DNA from: Halopseudomonas oceani
GTDB taxonomy: Bacteria > Pseudomonadota > Gammaproteobacteria > Pseudomonadales > Pseudomonadaceae
Reading direction: 5' to 3'
Length of the DNA: 64,000 bases
Assembly: GCF_002903165.1 (NCBI RefSeq)
Contig: NZ_PPSK01000007.1
Span: 1-64,000, forward strand
Of the stretch, positions 18,166 through 25,378 are shown piece by piece (the first letter of the stretch is position 1; each line of letters starts with the position of its first letter). The position numbers and the translations under genes were made by a program. The notes beneath the pieces are model-generated. The model made no database searches. It was not told the DNA's origin and was given only the letters and a program-made list of their open reading frames with translations.

Positions 18166-18181
18166 GTAAAGATTGTGTAAA
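18166..18181. promoter_or_regulatory. Candidate CpxR binding site upstream of the CpxP-like gene
   Basis: Two direct GTAAA pentamers (18166-18170 and 18177-18181) are separated by 6 nt, close to the known CpxR consensus of tandem GTAAA with about 5 nt between. The site abuts the cpxR stop codon and lies about 88 nt before the CpxP-like ATG on the minus strand. This fits autoregulation of the locus. No footprint is available, and the pentamers could be chance matches. Confidence 0.5.
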
Positions 18182-18871
18182 TCAGCTGCCCAGCAGATAG
18201 CCGCGACCGCGGATGGACTGAATGCGGGGGCGCCCGTCCGGATGTGGACCCAGTTTGCGGCGCAGATTGCTGATGTGCATGTCCAGGCTGCGATCATAGT
18301 TGCCCAGCGGTTTGCCCAGCGCCTCGCGTGACAGTGTTTGGCGGTCTACCACCTGAGCTGGCCTTGTCATCAGGGCACGCAGGATCAGTGCTTCGCTCTG
18401 GGTAAGCTGCAGGGGCTCGTCGTCCAGCCAGGCCATCAGGTTGCCGCCGTCCAGGCGCAGTCCGGCATGCATCAGCATGTCACTGGCGCCGTCCTGGGCA
18501 GGCTGGCTGCGCCGCAGCAGGGCGCGCAGCCTGGCGACCAGCTCGCGCGGATCGCAGGGCTTGGCCAGGTAGTCGTCGGCGCCGAGTTCGAGTCCCAGAA
18601 TGCGGTCAACTGGCTCGCCGCGGGCGCTGAGCATCAGTAGCGGTGTCTGGCAGCTTTGGCGCAGCTCACGCAAGATTTCCAGCCCATTCATGCCGGGCAG
18701 CATGACGTCCAGAATAATGGCAGCGTAGCTGTCTGTGCGGGCAGCCTGCAGTCCGCCGGGACCGTCGTGATAGCAGCTCAGGGCGAAGCCTTCGGTCGCC
18801 AGCCAGTCACGCAGCAGGTCGCAGAGCTCCTGATCGTCGTCGATGATCAGGACCGGGGTCAGTTCAGCCAT
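18182..18871 (-). CDS. cpxR: CpxR-type response regulator (OmpR family)
   Basis: The protein has 229 residues. The receiver domain has the acidic pair DDD near 11-13, phospho-acceptor Asp near 55 ([12 protein letters not shown]), Ser/Thr in LMLSARG and Lys in YLAKPCDP. The C-terminal winged helix of OmpR type ends in [25 protein letters not shown]. It pairs with the CpxS kinase two genes downstream. Its start overlaps the end of the preceding coiled-coil gene by 13 nt, so the pair are co-transcribed. The expected regulon is periplasmic folding factors, including the adjacent CpxP-like gene. Confidence 0.9.
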   Translation of the reverse strand: MAELTPVLIIDDDQELCDLLRDWLATEGFALSCYHDGPGGLQAARTDSYAAIILDVMLPGMNGLEILRELRQSCQTPLLMLSARGEPVDRILGLELGADDYLAKPCDPRELVARLRALLRRSQPAQDGASDMLMHAGLRLDGGNLMAWLDDEPLQLTQSEALILRALMTRPAQVVDRQTLSREALGKPLGNYDRSLDMHISNLRRKLGPHPDGRPRIQSIRGRGYLLGS

Positions 18872-19260
18872 TCGCGGCGCTTCGACCGGCCTATCTTCGC
18901 CAGCATGAAGCCGGCCAGCAGGCTCAGCGCGACGGTCAGACCGCCAACCATGAACCAGCGCTGCTGCTGGGCCATCAGGCGCGATTGCGCTTCCAGCCGC
19001 GCGGCCTGGTTTTCGTTGCGCAGTTGCTGGTTTTCGTCCTGCAGCTGGGTCAGGGCATCGGATCCGTCGCCGGCGGCCAACTGATCGGCAAGTCGCTGGC
19101 GCTCGGCTTCAACCTTGGCCAGCTCGGCCTGAAGGGTGCCGACGTCGTGCTGACTGGCGGTTTCGGTTGGTGTCTCGCTGGGTGTGTTGTCCGCGGTCTG
19201 GGCGGAAGCGGTGCCGACCAGTCCGCACAACAGCAGTGCTAGGGTAATGGGTCTTAACAT
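18859..19260 (-). CDS. Single-pass membrane protein with periplasmic coiled coil, unknown function
   Basis: The start at ATG 19260 is preferred because AAGG lies 9 nt upstream; an in-frame ATG at 19269 sits directly on that AAGG. This gives 133 residues. The layout is a signal peptide (about 1-20, ending TASAQ), a coiled coil rich in Gln, Glu and Leu (about 40-95), a transmembrane segment (about 102-122, FMVGGLTVALSLLAGFMLA), and a basic cytoplasmic tail ([12 protein letters not shown]). The arrangement resembles the TIGR04211/YgiM family without its SH3 domain. It overlaps cpxR by 13 nt and follows yciI closely, so it belongs to the cpx transcription unit and may sense or modulate the envelope, which is inference. 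Confidence 0.7.
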   Translation of the reverse strand: MLRPITLALLLCGLVGTASAQTADNTPSETPTETASQHDVGTLQAELAKVEAERQRLADQLAAGDGSDALTQLQDENQQLRNENQAARLEAQSRLMAQQQRWFMVGGLTVALSLLAGFMLAKIGRSKRREWLN

Positions 19261-19275
19261 GGGCTGCATCCTTGA

Positions 19276-19578
19276 TCAGGCCGGGAAGACACGCTTGAAG
19301 GGTTTGATGGTGACGTGCTGGTAGACGCCTGCGGCGACATAAGGGTCTGCGTTGGCCCAACTTTGCGCATCCTCCAGCGAGGCAAACTCGGCCACCACCA
19401 GGCTGCCGGTAAAGCCGGCACTGCCCGGATCGTTGCTGTCTACCGCTGGCAGCGGTCCGGCCAGCAGCAATCTGCCCTGGTCCTGCAGGACTTGCAGTCG
19501 GGCGAGGTGGTCCGGGCGGGCGGCGAGGCGAGCAGCGAGGCTATCGGGTACGTCGGTGGCCATGATGGCGTAGAACAT
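19276..19578 (-). CDS. yciI: YciI family protein
   Basis: The protein has 100 residues, starts [17 protein letters not shown], and has the dimeric alpha-beta ferredoxin-like YciI fold signature. It carries the His/Asp pair expected of the family (RPDHLARL and [10 protein letters not shown]). Biochemical role is unknown; the fold is shared with muconolactone isomerase-like proteins. It begins the minus-strand run yciI, coiled-coil gene, cpxR, CpxP-like gene, cpxS, with only 15 nt to the next start. Confidence 0.85.
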   Translation of the reverse strand: MFYAIMATDVPDSLAARLAARPDHLARLQVLQDQGRLLLAGPLPAVDSNDPGSAGFTGSLVVAEFASLEDAQSWANADPYVAAGVYQHVTIKPFKRVFPA

Positions 19579-19740
19579 GTGGGTTCCTTGCAGTGAAATG
19601 TACGCAGACGCGTTTGGTTGTCTACCGGCAGAGCCTGTTCTGGTTCGCTTGCTGCGGTCTGCTTGGGGTTGTCAGTGCTTAGGCGGCATAATAGGCGAAA
19701 GCCCCGTCGCCGCGTCAAGCAACCCGCCAGGAGAGTTCCC

Positions 19741-20595
19741 GTGATTGTTGATCTGCACATGCATAGCACCGCGTCTGATGGCAGCCTGGGGCCCGACGTT
19801 CTGATGCAGCGAGTGAAAGCGGCAGGGATCGATCTGGTTGCGTTGACCGATCATGACTGCATCGACGGTTTGGAGCAGGCGGCCGCTACCGCCAGGGAGC
19901 TGGGTGTGCGCTGGGTTAGCGGAGTCGAGATGTCGGCCCAGTGGTTCGGCCATACCCTGCATATTCTCGGTTATGGTTTTGACCCGACAGCGCCTGCGCT
20001 CACCGACGCGCTGGCCAATGTCAGGGAAGGGCGCTGGAGTCGCGCCCGGCAGATTGGTGAACGGTTGGCGGGCAAGCGCATGCCCGGCGGGTTCGAGGGT
20101 GCCGTTGCGGTGCAGCAGGCTGCCGGTGGCGATGTGTCGCAGCCTCCGGGTCGCCCACACTTTGCCGAATGGATGGTGCAGGCCGGGCACGTACGCGATC
20201 ACGGTGAGGCGTTCCGCAAGTGGCTGGGTGCCGGCAAGCTCGGCGACATTCGCCAGCATTGGCCAACTGTTGTGGAGGTTGTCGAGCAGCTTCGCGCTGC
20301 TGGCGGCATGGCGGTCATTGCTCACCCGTGGCATTACGGCCTTACCCGCAGTAAGCTGCGTGCGCTGCTGCGCGAATTCGCCAGTGCCGGCGGACGCGGG
20401 ATTGAAGTGGTCAACGGCAAACAGCCAGTTGATCAGGTCGCCTATCTGGGCAAGCTGGCGGTCGAGTTTGGTTTTCTTGCCAGCTGCGGCAGTGACTTTC
20501 ACAGCCCTGATTCCCCCTGGACCTCACTCGGTCAGATGACAGCCATGCCGGTCGATTGTGAACCGGTATGGGAGAATCGGCTGTTCTCCAGCTAA
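19741..20595 (+). CDS. rnm: PHP-domain 5'-3' exonuclease RNase AM (YciV/TrpH)
   Basis: The start is GTG 19741 (MIVDLHMHSTASDGS), set by AGGAG 7 nt upstream and by homology, giving 284 residues. The PHP metal-binding signatures are HMHSTASDG, TDHDC, GVEMS, AHPWHYG near 197, and CGSDFHSP near 250. In E. coli this protein removes 5' ends during maturation of rRNAs and degrades 3',5'-bisphosphonucleotides; older names are TrpH and YciV. It precedes the YciO-type gene by 30 nt and probably shares a transcript with it and trpS. The divergent partner is yciI. Confidence 0.9.
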   Translation: MIVDLHMHSTASDGSLGPDVLMQRVKAAGIDLVALTDHDCIDGLEQAAATARELGVRWVSGVEMSAQWFGHTLHILGYGFDPTAPALTDALANVREGRWSRARQIGERLAGKRMPGGFEGAVAVQQAAGGDVSQPPGRPHFAEWMVQAGHVRDHGEAFRKWLGAGKLGDIRQHWPTVVEVVEQLRAAGGMAVIAHPWHYGLTRSKLRALLREFASAGGRGIEVVNGKQPVDQVAYLGKLAVEFGFLASCGSDFHSPDSPWTSLGQMTAMPVDCEPVWENRLFSS

Positions 20596-20625
20596 ACTGC
20601 AGTTAAAACAGCCTCGCGAGGGCAC

Positions 20626-21270
20626 ATGAGCCAGTTCTTTCAGATTCATCCGCACAATCCGCAGGTCCGCCTGATTCGTCAGGCCGCCGATATCATCCGC
20701 CAGGGTGGGGTAGTCGCCTATCCGACTGACTCGGCCTACGCGCTGGGTTGTCAGTTGGGCAACAAGGCTGCGCTGGAGCGCATTCGCCGGCTGCGTCAGC
20801 TGGATGACAAGCACAATTTCACACTGGTCTGTCGGGACTTGTCCGAGCTGGGTGTCTACGCCAAGGTCGACAACACCACCTTCCGTTTGCTGAAAGCCAC
20901 TACGCCCGGTCCCTATACCTTCATTCTGAATGCCACCAGTGAAGTGCCGCGGCTGTTGCTGCATCCCAAACGCCGAACTATCGGTCTGCGCGTACCGGAT
21001 CACCAGATTACGCTGGATCTGCTCGAAGCGCTGGGCGAGCCGTTGCTGAGTGTGACCCTGATTCTGCCGGACGACCCGCTGCCGCTAACCGACCCGGAAC
21101 AGATTCGGGATCGGCTGGGCAAACTGGTTGATCTGATCATCGATGGCGGCGCCTGCACCGTAGAGCCGACCACTGTGATCAGCCTGCTCGATGGCGAGGC
21201 AGAGCTGCTGCGCGAAGGGCGGGGCGACCCCGAGCCATTCGGCCTCAGCCGTGATGAAATTCTTGATTGA
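20626..21270 (+). CDS. YciO-type Sua5/YrdC family protein
   Basis: The protein has 214 residues, beginning MSQFFQIHPHNPQ. The core Sua5/YrdC features are present: AADIIRQGGVVAYPTDSAYALGC (with the Pro-Thr-Asp nucleotide site), RLRQLDDKHNFTLVC in the RxRKR.KP-type region, the PGPYTFIL motif and TIGLRVPDH. It belongs to the YciO branch rather than TsaC; YciO proteins show weak threonylcarbamoyl-AMP synthase activity and their physiological role is not settled. It lies between RNase AM and trpS, all plus strand. Confidence 0.85.
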   Translation: MSQFFQIHPHNPQVRLIRQAADIIRQGGVVAYPTDSAYALGCQLGNKAALERIRRLRQLDDKHNFTLVCRDLSELGVYAKVDNTTFRLLKATTPGPYTFILNATSEVPRLLLHPKRRTIGLRVPDHQITLDLLEALGEPLLSVTLILPDDPLPLTDPEQIRDRLGKLVDLIIDGGACTVEPTTVISLLDGEAELLREGRGDPEPFGLSRDEILD

Positions 21271-21356
21271 TTGGCGCCGGGCGCTGACGCTTTGCGCATT
21301 ATCGGTATAATCGCCGCTGAGCAAATATCACAATACGTCTTTTTCAGGAGTTCCCC

Positions 21357-22574
21357 TTGAGTTCTGTCGATTCGCAGCGCCGGGTTCTGTCAGGCATGCG
21401 TCCTACCGGGCGTTTGCATCTGGGCCACTATCACGGCGTGCTGAAAAACTGGGTGAAGCTGCAACACGAGTACGAGTGTTTTTTCTTCGCTGCTGACTGG
21501 CACGCGCTGACCACCCACTATGAAGATCCGCAGAGCATCGAACAGAACGTCTGGGACATGCTGATCGACTGGCTTGCCGCTGGCGTCAGCGGTACCTCGT
21601 CAACCATATTTATCCAGTCGCAGGTGCCCGAGCACGCTGAGTTGCACCTGCTGCTGTCGATGGTCACTCCGGTCAGTTGGCTGGAGCGCGTGCCGACCTA
21701 CAAGGATCAGCAGGAAAAGCTCAAGGATCGCGATCTGGCCACCTACGGCTTCCTTGGCTATCCGCTGCTGCAGAGCGCCGATATTCTGATTTACCGCGCC
21801 GGTCAGGTGCCGGTTGGGGCTGACCAGGTCGCGCACGTCGAGATTACCCGCGAGGTGGCACGCCGCTTCAATCACTTGTACGGCAAGGAAGTCGGCTTTG
21901 AAGAGAAGGCCGAGGCTGCTATCAAGAAGATGGGCAAGAAGGCCGCCAAGTTGTATTCCTCGCTGCGCAAGGCGTATCAGGAGCAGGGCGATGGCGAGGC
22001 GCTGGAAACCGCCCGTGCGCTGCTGAAAGAGCAGCAGAACATCACTCTGGGTGATCAGGAGCGTCTGTTTGGTTACCTGGAAGGTGGCGGCAAGGTCATT
22101 CTGCCTGAGCCGCAGGCACTGCTGACACCCGATTCCAAGATGCCTGGGCTGGACGGTCAGAAAATGTCCAAGTCGTACGGCAACACTATCACCCTGCGTG
22201 ACACCACCGACGAGGTGTCGGAAAAGGTTCGTCGCATGCCGACCGACCCTGCTCGGGTGCGCCGCAACGATCCGGGCGATCCGGCCAAATGTCCGGTATT
22301 CCAGCTGCATCAGGTCTATACCGACAAGGCCACCCATGACTGGGTGCAGGAAGGTTGCCGCAGTGCGGGTATTGGCTGTATCGATTGTAAGAAGCCGGTC
22401 ATTGATGCCATCAGCGCCGAACTCGAGCCCATGCAACAGCGGGCAGCCGAGTACGAGGCTAACCCCGATGCGGTTCGGGTGATCCTCAACGAAGGAACTG
22501 AGCGCGCACGTGATGCTGCTCGTGACACCTTGATCGAAGTGCGCCAGGCCATGGGCCTGCAGTACCGGCAGTGA
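21357..22574 (+). CDS. trpS: Tryptophanyl-tRNA synthetase
   Basis: Class Ic synthetase charging tRNA-Trp. The start is a TTG at 21357, supported by CAGGAG 6 nt upstream and by the typical N-terminus SSVDSQRRVLSGM; no closer ATG fits. The protein has 405 residues. The HIGH motif is GRLHLGHYHG (about 18-27) and the KMSKS motif is GQKMSKSYGN near 270. A helical insertion of about 65 residues (around 180-245) precedes KMSKS, a feature of the longer pseudomonad/proteobacterial TrpS type compared with the 334-residue E. coli enzyme. The stop codon directly abuts the scpA start. Confidence 0.96.
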   Translation: MSSVDSQRRVLSGMRPTGRLHLGHYHGVLKNWVKLQHEYECFFFAADWHALTTHYEDPQSIEQNVWDMLIDWLAAGVSGTSSTIFIQSQVPEHAELHLLLSMVTPVSWLERVPTYKDQQEKLKDRDLATYGFLGYPLLQSADILIYRAGQVPVGADQVAHVEITREVARRFNHLYGKEVGFEEKAEAAIKKMGKKAAKLYSSLRKAYQEQGDGEALETARALLKEQQNITLGDQERLFGYLEGGGKVILPEPQALLTPDSKMPGLDGQKMSKSYGNTITLRDTTDEVSEKVRRMPTDPARVRRNDPGDPAKCPVFQLHQVYTDKATHDWVQEGCRSAGIGCIDCKKPVIDAISAELEPMQQRAAEYEANPDAVRVILNEGTERARDAARDTLIEVRQAMGLQYRQ

Positions 22575-23453
22575 ATGATGGCTGACCCAACGCAAGACGC
22601 TGAGGTCAGCCCAGACGCCGAAGCCGCGGTGGATCGCTCCCGCGGCATAGGTCGGCAGCAGGAGCTGCCGCTGGCCGTCGTTTATGGCGAGGCCTACACG
22701 GAAGTCCCGCAGGACCTCTACATCCCCCCTGAGGCCCTCGAGGTTTTTCTCGAAGCTTTCGAGGGGCCGTTGGATCTGCTGCTGTATCTGATTCGCAAGC
22801 AGAACATCGACATTCTTGATATCCCCGTCGCCGAAATCACCCGCCAATACATGTCCTACGTCGAGTTGATGAAGGCGGTGCGGCTGGAGCTGGCGGCCGA
22901 GTATCTGGTGATGGCGGCGATGCTCGCCGAGATCAAGTCCCGCCTGCTGCTGCCTCGTCCGGAAGAAATGGAAGAGGATGAGGGAGACCCGCGGGCCGAG
23001 CTGATTCGCCGACTGCAGGAGTACGAACGTTTCAAGAAGGCGGCCGAAGATATCGACGCACTGCCGCGCATGGGGCGCGAGACCTGGGCTGCGCGGGTGG
23101 AGGTCGGTGAGTTGCCGAGCCGGCGCGCCCACCCCGACGTCAGCATGCAGGAGTTGCTGCTGTCATTGTCGGAAGTGTTGCGGCGGGCGGAGATGTTTGA
23201 GAGCCACCAGGTCACCCGCGAGGCGCTGTCGACCCGCGAGCGGATGGCTGAGGTGTTGGACCGTTTGAAGTCAGGTCAGTTTGTGCCCTTTGTCAGTCTG
23301 TTCAACGCCAGTGAGGGCAAGCTTGGCGTGGTTGTCACCTTTATGGCGGTGCTGGAGCTGGTCAAGGAGCAATTGGTTGATCTGGTGCAGAGCGAGCCGC
23401 TTGCACCCATTCACGTCAAAGCGAGGGGAGAGGATGAGTCAGCCGCCGATTGA
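22575..23453 (+). CDS. scpA: Segregation and condensation protein A
   Basis: Kleisin subunit that bridges the SMC heads in the SMC-ScpAB condensin, which organises and separates chromosomes. It has 292 residues from ATG 22575; a second ATG at 22578 is equally possible. The first 55 residues are a variable acidic leader, then the conserved N-terminal kleisin motif FEGPLDLLLYLIRKQNIDILDIPVAEITRQY (split across about 55-95), ending with the winged-helix region FVSLFNASEGKLGVVVTFMAVLELVK. It follows trpS with no gap and overlaps scpB by 20 nt. Confidence 0.94.
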   Translation: MMADPTQDAEVSPDAEAAVDRSRGIGRQQELPLAVVYGEAYTEVPQDLYIPPEALEVFLEAFEGPLDLLLYLIRKQNIDILDIPVAEITRQYMSYVELMKAVRLELAAEYLVMAAMLAEIKSRLLLPRPEEMEEDEGDPRAELIRRLQEYERFKKAAEDIDALPRMGRETWAARVEVGELPSRRAHPDVSMQELLLSLSEVLRRAEMFESHQVTREALSTRERMAEVLDRLKSGQFVPFVSLFNASEGKLGVVVTFMAVLELVKEQLVDLVQSEPLAPIHVKARGEDESAAD

Positions 23454-24264
23454 GCACATCATTGAAGCCGCCTTGCTGGCTGCTGGTCGCGCTTTGTCGA
23501 TCGACCGCCTGCGCGAACTCTTTGATGAAGACCGGATGCCCGGCTTTGACGATATGCGCAAGGCGCTGGAAAAGATTGCTGCCAGCTACGAGGGTCGCGC
23601 GATCGAGCTGCGCGAGGTGGCCAGCGGCTGGCGCCTGCAGGTGCGCGAAGCCTATGGGCCCTGGGTCGCTCGGCTTTGGGAGGAGCGCCCGCAACGCTAT
23701 TCCCGCGCTCTGCTGGAGACGCTGTCGTTAATCGCCTATCGTCAGCCGATCACCCGGGGTGAGATCGAAGATATCCGTGGCGTGGCGGTCAGTACCCAGA
23801 TTGTCAAAACCCTGCTCGACCGCGAGTGGGTGCGTATTGTCGGTCATCGCGATGTGCCCGGTCGCCCTGCGATGTACGCCACTACCCGGCAGTTTCTCGA
23901 CTACTTTAATTTGCGCAGTCTGAACGAGTTGCCGCCGCTGGCGGCGGTGCGCGAAATGGACGAGTTGGACCTGGAGCCCGAGCTGGCGCTGTCTGCTGAG
24001 GGAGAGCAATCGGACCAGACTGAGGCGGCCGTTGACCAGCCCTGGCTGCCGGTGGAGCCGCTCAAGCCGCTTGATTCGGAAGAGGGGCAGACCGGTTTTC
24101 GCAATCTGCTTGATGAACTCAATGCGATGGAAGCCAATCTCAAGAGTGATTTTGATGACATGCCGGTTTCGGACATGCCGGTCTCGGACGTGCCGGTTTC
24201 GGACACGCCGGCGACCGATGGGCCGGATCAGACAGATGATTCCGACGAAGAGCCTTTGAACTGA
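23434..24264 (+). CDS. scpB: Segregation and condensation protein B
   Basis: The start at ATG 23434 (MSQPPIEHIIEAALL) overlaps the scpA end by 20 nt, and GAGGGGAGAGG upstream provides the ribosome binding site. The protein has 276 residues. Two winged-helix domains occupy about 5-180, with signatures LSLIAYRQPITRGEIEDIRG and DVPGRPAMYATTRQFLDYFNL. ScpB dimers bind the ScpA kleisin in the SMC complex. A long acidic, low-complexity tail (about 185-276) carries a fourfold 5-residue repeat (see 24157-24216). The tail is unlikely to be needed for the core fold. Confidence 0.94.
   Translation: MSQPPIEHIIEAALLAAGRALSIDRLRELFDEDRMPGFDDMRKALEKIAASYEGRAIELREVASGWRLQVREAYGPWVARLWEERPQRYSRALLETLSLIAYRQPITRGEIEDIRGVAVSTQIVKTLLDREWVRIVGHRDVPGRPAMYATTRQFLDYFNLRSLNELPPLAAVREMDELDLEPELALSAEGEQSDQTEAAVDQPWLPVEPLKPLDSEEGQTGFRNLLDELNAMEANLKSDFDDMPVSDMPVSDVPVSDTPATDGPDQTDDSDEEPLN
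24157..24216 (+). repeat. Four tandem 15-bp repeats in the scpB tail
   Basis: Units start at 24157, 24172, 24187 and 24202 and encode DMPVS, DMPVS, DVPVS and DTPAT. The first three differ by single bases. The repeat keeps the frame, so copy-number change would lengthen or shorten an acidic linker without breaking the protein. Confidence 0.85.
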
Positions 24265-24329
24265 TATAGCTGGCACACAGGTGTCAGTGTTATCCTGCTC
24301 GGCTTTTATCTACACCGGGAGGTGCTCCA

Positions 24330-25232
24330 ATGACCGACGAATTTGAAGTAAACGACAGCCCGGCGGCCCCCGCCGCTGGTGAAAAACTGCAGAAAGTTCT
24401 GGCCCGCATGGGGCTAGGCTCGCGCCGCGAAGTGGAAGGCTGGATTGCCGCCGGTCGCGTCAGCGTGAATGGTCAGCGCGCCGAGCTGGGCTGCCGCGTT
24501 GACAGCATGGATCAGATCAGTGTTGACGAACGTCCCTTGCGCCGCGATCTCAGCTCCGAAGTCGTGCGCCGCGTAATGCTCTATAACAAGCCCGAGGGCG
24601 AAGTCTGTACGCGCGATGATCCGGAGGGGCGCCCCACCGTTTTTGATCGTCTGCCGCGCCTTAAACATGGCCGCTGGATTAACGTCGGTCGCCTCGATAT
24701 CAACACCAGCGGATTGTTGCTGTTCACCACTGATGGCGAGCTGGCGAACCGGCTGATGCATCCATCCTGGCAGATGGACCGCGAGTACGCGGTGCGTGTC
24801 ATGGGTGAGGTGGATGACGAGATGATCGAGCGTCTGAAGGAAGGCGTTATGTTGGAAGACGGTCCGGCTAAGTTCACCGACATTGTTTCTTCAGGCGGTG
24901 AGGGTATTAACCGCTGGTTTCACGTCTGCCTGATGGAGGGCCGCAACCGCGAGGTCCGCCGTCTGTGGGAGTCGCAAGGTGTGCGCGTCAACCGCCTCAA
25001 GCGCGTGCGCTTCGGGCCGGTCTTTCTGGGGGCTGAGTTGCCCGTTGGTCGCTGGCGCGAGCTGAAACAGAACGAGCTGGACGCGCTGAGCATGGAGGTT
25101 GGTCTGGAGCCGATTGCGCTGCCGGCGATGAAGACCAGCGATAAGGAAAAGCTGCAGCGTTTGGCGCGCAAGCCGTCTATGCACCAGGCCCGTCAGCCAC
25201 GCGGCGGTCGCAAGCCGACACGTTCGCGGTAA
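24330..25232 (+). CDS. rluB: 23S rRNA pseudouridine 2605 synthase RluB
   Basis: The protein has 300 residues. An S4 domain (about 15-62, [22 protein letters not shown]) is followed by an RsuA/RluB-type pseudouridine synthase domain. The catalytic Asp lies in [26 protein letters not shown] near residue 118. [15 protein letters not shown] gives the family's substrate-binding loop. The basic C-terminal tail (about 265-300) is typical of RluB. The start has CGGGAGGTG 5 nt upstream. It lies 65 nt after scpB and ends the conserved backbone segment before the TPS block. Confidence 0.93.
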   Translation: MTDEFEVNDSPAAPAAGEKLQKVLARMGLGSRREVEGWIAAGRVSVNGQRAELGCRVDSMDQISVDERPLRRDLSSEVVRRVMLYNKPEGEVCTRDDPEGRPTVFDRLPRLKHGRWINVGRLDINTSGLLLFTTDGELANRLMHPSWQMDREYAVRVMGEVDDEMIERLKEGVMLEDGPAKFTDIVSSGGEGINRWFHVCLMEGRNREVRRLWESQGVRVNRLKRVRFGPVFLGAELPVGRWRELKQNELDALSMEVGLEPIALPAMKTSDKEKLQRLARKPSMHQARQPRGGRKPTRSR

Positions 25233-25247
25233 CGTCGGACTTTAATC

Positions 25248-25271
25248 AATGTGACAATGGATTGTCACATT
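25248..25271. promoter_or_regulatory. Perfect 24-bp palindrome between rluB and tpsA
   Basis: Two 11-bp arms with a GG centre; the core is TGTGACAAT, GG, ATTGTCACA. It is symmetrical enough to be a dimeric regulator operator. It lies 15 nt after the rluB stop and about 108 nt before the tpsA ATG, and is upstream of the rluB terminator. A TGTGA/TCACA pair is present, but separated by 10 nt rather than the 6 of a CRP/Vfr site. It could instead act as an RNA hairpin with the next element. Confidence 0.55.
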
Positions 25272-25272
25272 T

Positions 25273-25303
25273 CGGTCAAGACCAGTGGTGACCGGATTTT
25301 TTT
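25273..25303 (+). terminator. Rho-independent terminator of rluB
   Basis: CGGTCA (25273-25278) pairs with TGACCG (25289-25294) around a 10-nt loop, followed after GA by seven Ts (25297-25303). It insulates the TPS genes from the scpAB-rluB transcript. The TTGACG at 25302-25307 overlapping the T-run could be a -35 element for tpsA, but no convincing -10 is seen at the right distance. Confidence 0.75.
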
Positions 25304-25378
25304 GACGGATCTAATTGTTCTTGCCCATGCATGTTGATAGCATTTGCAATCAACATTTCCGTCGACAGTGAGGTTGGC

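Noticed and set aside
25250-25269. CRP/Vfr binding site
   Set aside because: TGTGA and TCACA are present but 10 nt apart instead of 6; recorded as a palindrome of unknown use.
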